A stretch of 6,269 nucleotides of DNA from contig JASLFF010000529.1 in NCBI GenBank assembly GCA_030150795.1, positions 1 to 6,269 of the forward strand, written 5' to 3'. Each line of letters begins with the position of its first letter. Position 1 is the first letter of the stretch. The translations under genes and the position numbers were made by a program. Below are positions 1 to 5,557 of this stretch, piece after piece. Source of the DNA: Terriglobales bacterium. Lineage in GTDB: Bacteria > Acidobacteriota > Terriglobia > Terriglobales > Gp1-AA117. The notes below the pieces were generated by a model. The model was not told the origin of the DNA. It did no database searches and was given only the letters and a program-made list of their open reading frames with translations.

Positions 1-1023
1 TGGCATGGCGATTGTGCTGGTACCAGATGGCGATGAAGTATTGCCGTTCGCTACCGGTGAAACTGGCTGCGTGCCGGCGGAAGGTGCAAAATTTGCGGAC
101 GGAGGAACGTTGGCAGCTTCCCGCGATGGCTGCGGCGCTGCCGCCCTTGGCTTCTGCATCTTGAGGAAGGCAAACGTTGACGCGGCAGCAATCACCAGCA
201 CCGCGACCACCCCGATCATCATGAATCGGTTGGCGGGCTTCTTGTCTTCCGTGGTCATTGAATCGAACGTGCCAAAGTTTGCTCGCGGAGCAGCGTCAAC
301 GCGCTTTTCTTCTTTCCTGGTCGGCATCGCCAGTGGGACCACTTCCAGGGGCGCGCTCTTGCTGGGTTCAATCTTGGCAGGAGCCGGAGCAGCGCCACGC
401 GGCGCTGACGAAGAAGGCTTGATCACGACCGCGGGCGGAGCTGCAGGCGGCTGTATTTGCGTAGGCGCGGGAACCGCCACAGGTCTCGCGGTAATTGTAG
501 GGATGGTCGGTCTGGGCGCTTCAGCCTGCGGATTTTCCTCGCGGGCGCGACGCTCTTTTTGCAGCAATGCAGAAATCTGGTCAGCCATGGTTTTCAACAC
601 GGCCACGTGCGTGATGGTAAACGCGTGCGGGGTGGGCGCAAACGCAGCCAGCACTCCTACCACCCGATTGTCTTCTCGGATCGGCGTAACCACCATCGAC
701 CGTATACCCAGGGCGCGGATTGCGGCCGTGTCCACTCGCGTGTCAGTCTCACAATCGTCGCAACGCAGTTCTTTGCCGGTCTGGATGCAGAGCCCGGTAA
801 AAGTCCCTTCCACGCGCAGCGCCGCACCGACCTCCGGCGCGCTGGCTCCGCTGCGGGCGCGGCAAACAATCTCATCGGCATTGCCTTCGCTCAGTGCGAT
901 GGCCACTCCGGAAGCGTTGGTGAAGGCCTGGGCGCGCTGCGCCACTACCGCCAGATCGTCCGGCGAGGCGCCGCGAGCTCTTTTGCCAGCGGTGCTGTTA
1001 GCAGTATCTGCTTGGGTTGCCAT
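1..1023 (-). CDS. GAF-domain protein with Pro-rich linker and one transmembrane helix (C-terminus beyond window)
   Basis: The first 341 residues are present and the frame is open to base 1, so the 3' end is missing. The start is the ATG at 1023-1021: an in-frame stop lies at 1056-1054 and a GAGGG ribosome-binding site (1039-1035) sits 11 bases upstream. Residues about 20-157 form a GAF sensor domain, with landmarks TGKELRCDD (82-90), DTRVD (94-98), LGIRSMVVTPI (105-115) and VVGVLAAF (121-128). An acidic/basic helix follows (155-163). Residues 164-248 are a Pro/Ala-rich, presumably disordered linker. One hydrophobic helix spans about 267-287 (FMMIGVVAVLVIAAASTFAF), followed by a second Pro/Ser/Asn-rich stretch to the edge. 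GAF domains bind small ligands or mediate dimerisation; the ligand here is unknown. The likely topology is cytoplasmic GAF, membrane anchor, then a periplasmic tail. The tail might end in a TonB-like or other periplasmic domain, but that part is not visible. All four cysteines (54, 79, 88, 91) lie in the GAF domain. Confidence 0.85.
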   Translation of the reverse strand, partial: MATQADTANSTAGKRARGASPDDLAVVAQRAQAFTNASGVAIALSEGNADEIVCRARSGASAPEVGAALRVEGTFTGLCIQTGKELRCDDCETDTRVDTAAIRALGIRSMVVTPIREDNRVVGVLAAFAPTPHAFTITHVAVLKTMADQISALLQKERRAREENPQAEAPRPTIPTITARPVAVPAPTQIQPPAAPPAVVIKPSSSAPRGAAPAPAKIEPSKSAPLEVVPLAMPTRKEEKRVDAAPRANFGTFDSMTTEDKKPANRFMMIGVVAVLVIAAASTFAFLKMQKPRAAAPQPSREAANVPPSANFAPSAGTQPVSPVANGNTSSPSGTSTIAMP

Positions 1024-1331
1024 GTGTACGCCATCCCTCAAAAAAGTCTTTTTTTAGTTTTTCCGGTTCAATCCGGAAACATCCCTGCCAATACCCAAAG
1101 AGCCGCACCAGATAAGCCCGCTTGATGCGCCTCCAAAACGTCCGCCAATCCCGCCGCGGCTGCGCCCGCTAAGAGGATTGCTCGAAAGTCAAAATTGATT
1201 GTCAAAAAGCTGGTGTCAAAACCAATGCGCGAACGATCAGACCTTGGGCCCTTCTATGCCGGTTACGCGTTGCGTGGGGGACTCGCCTTGGGAGCGAGGG
1301 GATGGACGCGCGCGGCGACGAACAGCCTGTT
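1024..1331. other. Spacer between the coiled-coil gene and the GAF gene
   Basis: This 308-bp stretch has no convincing gene. It holds the inverted repeat at 1060-1079, an 11-bp dyad AACAG-C-CTGTT (1321-1331) directly after the stop of the coiled-coil gene, and a weak stem CTCGC/GCGAG (1282-1298). Neither of the last two has a proper T-run on the minus strand, so no terminator can be called for the coiled-coil gene. A minus-strand frame from TTG 1205 to a TGA at 1068 reads as a 45-residue hydrophobic peptide but lacks a ribosome-binding site. I found no clear promoter for the GAF gene; read-through from the coiled-coil promoter is possible. Confidence 0.5.
1060..1079. repeat. Perfect inverted repeat upstream of the GAF gene
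   Basis: TTTCCGG (1060-1066) and CCGGAAA (1073-1079) are perfect complements separated by six bases. The repeat lies 37 bp upstream of the GAF start codon. On the GAF-coding strand it is followed by a second, A/T-only dyad (seven A, GAC, six T) that abuts the ribosome-binding site. No T-run follows the GC stem directly, so it is not a standard terminator. It could be a repressor operator or a leader hairpin of the GAF mRNA. The function is inferred; only the symmetry is seen. Confidence 0.45.
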
Positions 1332-1547
1332 TTACGGCCAGACCCGTTTTGTTTTGTCACCACCGTTGCTTGAAGTCTGCACTGCCACCGGACGTGCGGC
1401 TTCCGGAACGCCAACCGCGCTGCCGCCTTCCAGGATGCGCGCTGCTACACGCAGGGCTTCAATCTCAGCATTCAAGCCCGAGATCTGCGCTTGGAAAATG
1501 GCAATTTGGTTTTCTTTCTCTTTTATCGCGTCATATATATTGTTCAT
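1332..1547 (-). CDS. Small coiled-coil protein of unknown function (71 aa)
   Basis: This is a 71-residue protein starting at the ATG at 1547-1545 and ending with TAA at 1334-1332. A GAGG ribosome-binding site (1561-1558) lies ten bases before the start. Residues about 4-40 are a helical, heptad-like segment with Ile/Leu at 4, 8, 15, 17, 22, 25, 29 and 32 amid Glu, Gln and Lys, ending in RVAARILEGG. This is typical of a short dimeric coiled coil. Residues 41-71 are Gly/Pro/Ser-rich and probably disordered, with a basic end (KTKRVWP). There is no signal peptide or membrane segment, so it is probably cytoplasmic. A well-formed sigma-70 promoter directly upstream and a codon pattern of real-protein quality argue that it is expressed. 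It is transcribed toward the GAF gene and divergently from the receptor gene. I do not recognise the family and assign no function; partner binding through the coiled coil is inference. Confidence 0.75.
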   Translation of the reverse strand: MNNIYDAIKEKENQIAIFQAQISGLNAEIEALRVAARILEGGSAVGVPEAARPVAVQTSSNGGDKTKRVWP

Positions 1548-1568
1548 GGTTCACCGGCCTCAGGCGCG

Positions 1569-1596
1569 AATATAGCAACAACTGTTCGAATGTCAA
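1569..1596 (-). promoter_or_regulatory. Near-consensus sigma-70 promoter of the coiled-coil gene
   Basis: On the minus strand, a perfect -35 TTGACA (1596-1591) and a -10 TATATT (1574-1569, five of six consensus bases) are separated by 16 bp. Transcription would start near 1562, giving a leader of about 15 bases that holds the GAGG ribosome-binding site. This is the best promoter match I found in the window. Confidence 0.75.
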
Positions 1597-1696
1597 CGGG
1601 TACCCAGGTACACACGTTCAGGCATATACCTTAAGAATCAACGCATTAGTACATGTCCTTAGTCGATGCTCCTTTTACGCTGACTTCTATGAAATA

Positions 1697-1710
1697 CCTG
1701 TAAATACAGG
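1697..1710. repeat. 14-bp inverted repeat, candidate operator
   Basis: CCTGTA (1697-1702) and TACAGG (1705-1710) are perfect complements around a central AA. The size and compact symmetry suit binding of a dimeric helix-turn-helix regulator. It lies about 100 bp upstream of the coiled-coil promoter and about 340 bp upstream of the presumed receptor promoter. The CTGT/ACAG half-sites recall LexA-like sites, but the spacing is shorter than in the classical LexA box, so I make no assignment. Confidence 0.35.
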
Positions 1711-1787
1711 ATGAAAACCGGCAAAACCTGAGGTTACCCACTAGCGTTGAGCACCATCGCGGGTCTGTTTCCCAATATGGAACTGGC

Positions 1788-1803
1788 AGTTACCTTCGTA
1801 ACT
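1788..1803. repeat. 16-bp inverted repeat with four-base centre
   Basis: AGTTAC (1788-1793) and GTAACT (1798-1803) are perfect complements around CTTC. As RNA this would be a six-pair stem with a tetraloop; as DNA it could be an operator. It forms part of a series of dyads in the divergent region. No T-run follows, so it is not a terminator. Confidence 0.35.
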
Positions 1804-1984
1804 TCTAGATGGAGTCGTTGGGCACAAATAGCTGTTACGCGGAGACGATTCTCCAATCCCAAACAGCCAACCGGACTCAAACCAACCCGACTATTTCATG
1901 GCTTCTGTTGTCCGAGTGGCCATTGTCAATCGATTCGCAAGGTACAAGTCCCGTAACTCGCAACCTTAATTTTCGATCTGTTAT

Positions 1985-2020
1985 CGGAATGGCCGCTGAG
2001 TGTGACGAACCGCCATTCCG
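1985..2020. repeat. Nine-base-pair inverted repeat upstream of the receptor promoter
   Basis: CGGAATGGC (1985-1993) and GCCATTCCG (2012-2020) are perfect complements separated by 18 bp. This is the longest dyad in the divergent region. It ends about 30 bp before the presumed -35 of the receptor gene, a position suitable for an activator or repressor. It could also be the relic of a mobile-element end, but no transposase remains are visible next to it. Confidence 0.4.
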
Positions 2021-2052
2021 CGCCACTTTCGGCAAAACCTTTTATTTTCAAG

Positions 2053-2080
2053 TAGACGTATCGAGAAAAAGGATTAAAAT
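2053..2080 (+). promoter_or_regulatory. Possible sigma-70 promoter of the receptor gene
   Basis: TAGACG (2053-2058, four of six -35 bases) and TAAAAT (2075-2080, five of six -10 bases) are separated by 16 bp in the most A+T-rich part of the intergenic region. A start near 2087 would give a leader of about 90 bases before the receptor ATG. The -35 match is weak, so another promoter or an activator is possible. Confidence 0.4.
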
Positions 2081-2165
2081 TCTCCGCGTCTCCCGGTACT
2101 TACATTCAGCGACACTGGAGCGCGCTGTTTGTTTTGACCATGGAGAGGGAGATGAAGCTAGATTC

Positions 2166-2171
2166 AAGGAG
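2166..2171 (+). promoter_or_regulatory. Ribosome-binding site that sets the receptor start
   Basis: AAGGAG lies seven bases before the ATG at 2179, which is ideal spacing, and places the signal peptide at the very N-terminus (MKRLQQF). A second in-frame ATG at 2152 has GGAG (2142-2145) six bases upstream and would add nine residues (MKLDSRRSS). The 2179 start is preferred for its stronger site and cleaner signal peptide. Confidence 0.7.
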
Positions 2172-2178
2172 ATCCTCG

Positions 2179-5100
2179 ATGAAGCGTCTGCAACAGTTCT
2201 GTATGATCGCATTCTTATGTGTTTGTTTGCCATTGGCTATGGCAAACGCGCAGAGCGCATCCAGCGCGCAAATTTCGGGTACCGTGGTTGACCCCCAGGG
2301 AGCGGTTGTCCCGGGTGCTAAGGTAACCGCAACTAACCAGGCTACGGGCATAGGTCGCTCAGTCACAACTACCTCGACCGGCAACTACCTGATTCCCAAC
2401 CTGCAACCAGGCACGTATGACGTGGCCGTCGACGCAAAAGGATTCGCGCCCGGTTCAACAAAAAACATCGTTCTGAACCTAGGCGAAGATAGGGATCTCG
2501 GCTTCAAATTAGGGTTGGCAGGCTCTACCGAAAGCGTGGAGGTAACAACGACCGCGCCGCTCATTGAATCCACCAAGACGGACGTCTCCACCAACATCAC
2601 GAACCTTGACATGGAAAGACTGCCCACGCTCGCCGGCGCCGGCGGCACCGTCAATGATTACGCTCAGCTCGCGCTTACCGCTCCTGGCGTAAAGTCTGAT
2701 ACCAGCGGCTTGACCACCGATCTCATTGCTCCAGGTTCCATCAACAATCGCGGCAATCTGTATAACGTGGATGGCGCCAATATCACTGACCAGCTCGTTT
2801 CCGGACGTGACAGTACAGGCGCTTCCATCGACGAAGTGCAGGAATTTCAGGTTCTCACCAACAACTACAATGCCGAATACGGCCAGGCAACCGGCTTGGT
2901 CTTGAACGTGGTAACAAAGTCCGGAACCAACAACATCCACGGCGATGGCCACATGTATTTCCGCGGAAGAAACCTGGCTGCTTCTGATCCTTTTTACAAC
3001 GTCGGAATTCTTGGGGATCCTCGCTGTCCCGATCCAACCTCCATCGACGGTTGCCCACGCGCACCTTTCCACCGCAAAGAAGGTGGCTTCACCTTGGGTG
3101 GCCCCTTCAAAAAGGACAAGCTGTTCTGGTTTACCAGCTATGAACTGAGCCGTCAGGGAGTTCCTCTAACGCTAACTCCTCCCGCAGCGCTTGGCGGCAA
3201 CACTACGGTCCAGTCCCCCGTCAATAACCTGCTTTATTCGGGAAAAATTGACTACCACATCACTGACAAACATTTATTGACCGCGCGCTATGCAGTGGAC
3301 CGGCTGCGGGAAGCCAACGTGATTGTCCAGACGGGAACGAACATCACCCCAGATGGCCTCACCAGCAGCACCATTAACAATGCCAGTCTCAATGTGGGCC
3401 TGGTGTCCTCGTTGTCGTCCAATCTCACGAATGAAGCCCGGTTTGTTTTTTACCGCTTTATCACCGCGACGTCTGACGCCACCACGGCTCCGGGAATTAT
3501 CCATACGGACCTTGGCAATGCGACAACCGGCGCTGATTTCTGCTGCCCGCAAGGTGGCTTGCAGAAACGCTACCAGTACATTGACAACGTCACCTGGACT
3601 CGCGGCAACCACACGTGGAAGACCGGGTTCAACATCAGCTACTATCCCTGGAATTCGCTCTTCCCGCAATTTCACTTTGGACAATACACGGCTAGCGGAA
3701 CAGGAACACCAGGGGATCCTTTCGTTCCGACCAGCTTGACCATCGCGTTTGGCCCAGGCGAAGTGACCTCCAAGGACAACATCTACGGGTTCTACGTCCA
3801 GGACACGTGGAAGATCACCCACAAGCTGACGATGAACGCTGGTTTACGGTATGACTTTGAAGCCGGCGCATTTAAAGGCGGCAAGATTCCCGGTCCGAAC
3901 GGCACCTGTTTCCAGGGTAACGGTCTGATATCGGCCTGCTCATCTGACGGGAATAACTGGCAGCCGCGTCTCGGCTTTACCTACGCTCCTTGGGACAAAA
4001 CACTGTTCCGTTTGTCCTTTGCCGAGACAACAATGCTCGCCTTCAACAACGTAGTGCTCGACTCGCTGAACTTTGACGGCACAACGCTGAATACCGTAAC
4101 CATCGACGGTTCTACACCTGCGGGTGCGGCGGCATTGGCTGCATTCCCCAACCTTCCGAGTGCCGCACTATTGGCGCCTTTTGCTCCGAATCCGAATGGA
4201 CCGTTCGGTCGCGTACGGCCCATCTCCGACCATCTGAGAAATCCGGAAATGCGTTCGGTAAATTTCGGCATTGAACACCAGTTCACCAACACCCTGAAGG
4301 CAGGGGTACAGTACATCGGTCAGTTCGGTTTTGGCCTGTTTGGAGAGCGTGATATGAACGCACCAATACTGAACACTGATCCCAACCATCCTGGGTTCTT
4401 CTTCTACAGCCCCGCAAGGCCGGATACCCAATTTGCCGCTGTCCGCACGAACGAAAACTCGCGCACCTCGCACTACAATGGAATGCTGGTCAGCTTGAAC
4501 AAGAATATGTCTCATCATGTCCAGTTCAACGCCAGCTATACCTGGTCGCACGCTCTTACCTCAGGCGAGGATTTCTTTGGTCTCTCCGAACCGGGTGATT
4601 TCGTTAACACCAGGCCTGAACTGGGTCCGGCGTTTAACGACATCCGTCATGCCGTCAATATGGGTGTGGTTCTGGATTCCGGCAAAATGGTCTCGAACCA
4701 TTTCGCGGGAGCTTTGGCCAACAACCTGGGTCTGAGCTGGGTTGGCCAGCTGCAATCCGGACGGCCCTATCCTCTTTCCACAGGCACTGCTCCATTCGGC
4801 GGCAGCGCCCGGTTCTTTGGCGCCGGCAGCGAAACGCAACAGCGGCCCAACGTGGCGGCAGACGGGACCATCAACACGTCTGGTATCGCTTCCTTTGACG
4901 GCGGTAACGCACTGTTCGGTCCTGGTGCCGTAGCAGCATGTATCGCGGCAGGGTTCCCAACTGCGCAATGCCAGTCGATTCAAAACGCTTTTGCTCCTCC
5001 CGCGGGCGTAACTTTCACCGGAGCTGTCGATGCCGTTACTGGCCAGGCTGTTACCTTTTCGAAAGTCAACGGCGACATAGGTCGAGATGCAGCACGGGGG

Positions 5101-5490
5101 TCACCGTTCTACAAGTTCGATGCCTCTCTGCACAAAGACATCACGATGCCAAAATATGAAAACATCAAGCTGGAACTTCGGTTTGATGCTTTCAACGTGT
5201 TCAATCACACGAACGCAACTTTATTCAACACCAATGACGTGCTGAACGTCATGGCTCCCTCCGTCACCAATGCCGGCACGCCGGGTGCGACCGTCAATCC
5301 CGATTTCTTCACTTGCACCGGCTGCATGCGGCCCAATGGCACTTACGTTGGAACCAACGGAAAGACCTTGACCCTATCTGATCTGCAAAAGGGTGGCAAA
5401 ATCCTTTCGTCGCCGTTTAATGGTCTGGGCGACCCGGGATCGGATGACGGACCACGCAAGCTCCAACTCTCATTCCACGTTCGCTTCTAA
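2179..5490 (+). CDS. Oar-like TonB-dependent outer-membrane receptor with carboxypeptidase-regulatory-like domain
   Basis: A complete 1103-residue protein. Residues 1-24 are a signal peptide (basic MKR, hydrophobic core, cleavage after MANA). Residues about 31-112 form a carboxypeptidase-regulatory-like beta-sandwich (ISGTVVDPQGAVVPGAKV, GNYLIPNLQPGTYDV). A TonB-box-like ESVEVTTTA (118-126) precedes the plug (about 130-255), with NRGNLYNVDGAN (190-201) and NAEYGQATG (231-239). The rest is a beta-barrel with Oar-type landmarks KLFWFTSYE (314-322), YVQDTWKI (539-546), LRYDF (556-560), NDIRHAVN (820-827) and FNVFNH (1005-1010). It ends in KLQLSFHVRF, the usual barrel-closing strand with terminal Phe. 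The length is normal for acidobacterial members. It should import, or bind at the surface, a large substrate using TonB energy; the substrate is unknown and no SusD or degradative enzyme is adjacent. All ten cysteines of the mature protein form five close pairs. It is transcribed alone, ending at a strong terminator. Confidence 0.93.
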   Translation: MKRLQQFCMIAFLCVCLPLAMANAQSASSAQISGTVVDPQGAVVPGAKVTATNQATGIGRSVTTTSTGNYLIPNLQPGTYDVAVDAKGFAPGSTKNIVLNLGEDRDLGFKLGLAGSTESVEVTTTAPLIESTKTDVSTNITNLDMERLPTLAGAGGTVNDYAQLALTAPGVKSDTSGLTTDLIAPGSINNRGNLYNVDGANITDQLVSGRDSTGASIDEVQEFQVLTNNYNAEYGQATGLVLNVVTKSGTNNIHGDGHMYFRGRNLAASDPFYNVGILGDPRCPDPTSIDGCPRAPFHRKEGGFTLGGPFKKDKLFWFTSYELSRQGVPLTLTPPAALGGNTTVQSPVNNLLYSGKIDYHITDKHLLTARYAVDRLREANVIVQTGTNITPDGLTSSTINNASLNVGLVSSLSSNLTNEARFVFYRFITATSDATTAPGIIHTDLGNATTGADFCCPQGGLQKRYQYIDNVTWTRGNHTWKTGFNISYYPWNSLFPQFHFGQYTASGTGTPGDPFVPTSLTIAFGPGEVTSKDNIYGFYVQDTWKITHKLTMNAGLRYDFEAGAFKGGKIPGPNGTCFQGNGLISACSSDGNNWQPRLGFTYAPWDKTLFRLSFAETTMLAFNNVVLDSLNFDGTTLNTVTIDGSTPAGAAALAAFPNLPSAALLAPFAPNPNGPFGRVRPISDHLRNPEMRSVNFGIEHQFTNTLKAGVQYIGQFGFGLFGERDMNAPILNTDPNHPGFFFYSPARPDTQFAAVRTNENSRTSHYNGMLVSLNKNMSHHVQFNASYTWSHALTSGEDFFGLSEPGDFVNTRPELGPAFNDIRHAVNMGVVLDSGKMVSNHFAGALANNLGLSWVGQLQSGRPYPLSTGTAPFGGSARFFGAGSETQQRPNVAADGTINTSGIASFDGGNALFGPGAVAACIAAGFPTAQCQSIQNAFAPPAGVTFTGAVDAVTGQAVTFSKVNGDIGRDAARGSPFYKFDASLHKDITMPKYENIKLELRFDAFNVFNHTNATLFNTNDVLNVMAPSVTNAGTPGATVNPDFFTCTGCMRPNGTYVGTNGKTLTLSDLQKGGKILSSPFNGLGDPGSDDGPRKLQLSFHVRF

Positions 5491-5509
5491 GTGCGTACGT
5501 GTACAAACC

Positions 5510-5538
5510 AAAAGGCGGGCCTTTGGGCCCGCCTTTTT
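5510..5538. terminator. Bidirectional rho-independent terminator between convergent genes
   Basis: A perfect 12-bp stem (5510-5521 with 5526-5537) around the loop TTTG has a GC-rich core, GGCGGGCC, flanked by A on the left and T on the right. On the plus strand it ends in TTTTT (5534-5538), 20 bases after the receptor stop. On the minus strand it ends in TTTT then GGTTTG, 20 bases after the MATE stop. It can therefore end both transcripts. Confidence 0.93.
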
Positions 5539-5557
5539 ACATTTGCCTAACGCCAGA

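Larger units (their letters stand above)
1548..2178. other. Divergent intergenic region rich in inverted repeats
   Basis: This 631-bp region lies between the minus-strand coiled-coil gene and the plus-strand receptor gene. It is visibly more A+T-rich than the flanking genes. Short open frames exist, but none has a ribosome-binding site, a recognisable domain or convincing composition. It holds the coiled-coil promoter (1569-1596), the presumed receptor promoter (2053-2080) and several perfect dyads: GGGTACCC (1598-1605), 1697-1710, 1725-1735 (AACCT-G-AGGTT), 1788-1803, 1841-1854 (GGAGA-CGAT-TCTCC) and 1985-2020. The middle part may hold operators or an unannotated small RNA, but no promoter plus terminator pair for such an RNA could be identified. 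Confidence 0.6.

Noticed and set aside
5..1057. 350-codon open frame on the plus strand
   Set aside because: It is the antisense of the GAF gene. The minus-strand reading has a clear GAF domain, linker and membrane helix, while the plus-strand product has no recognisable domain and low-complexity Ala/Ser/Gly content. A G+C-rich gene readily leaves such a frame open.
1282..1298. Five-base-pair stem CTCGC/GCGAG as a terminator for the coiled-coil gene
   Set aside because: The stem is short with a seven-base loop and no T-run on the minus strand.
1202..1414. 70-codon minus-strand frame overlapping the coiled-coil gene
   Set aside because: It overlaps the C-terminal codons of the better-supported 1332-1547 gene in another frame, and has a random-looking Arg/Pro-rich product.
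1747..1956. 69-codon plus-strand frame (TTG start) in the divergent region
   Set aside because: There is no ribosome-binding site, the composition is irregular (many Arg, Trp, Cys and Pro) and no family is recognised. I considered a transposase remnant but saw no motif.
1600..2100. tRNA, CRISPR array or complete insertion sequence in the divergent region
   Set aside because: I looked for a T-arm-like GGTTCAAATCC, regularly spaced direct repeats and transposase motifs on both strands and found none. Only unrelated short dyads are present.
2134..2178. Longer receptor start at TTG 2134 or ATG 2140
   Set aside because: These starts lack ribosome-binding sites of their own, and would add a charged extension before the signal peptide. 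ATG 2179 has AAGGAG at ideal spacing.
1809..2291. 160-codon plus-strand frame running into the receptor gene
   Set aside because: It overlaps the receptor signal-peptide codons in another frame, has no ribosome-binding site and shows no domain-like composition.
3274..3822. Antisense open frame of 182 codons within the receptor gene
   Set aside because: It lies entirely opposite well-matched Oar-type barrel codons and has no start signals or domain features.
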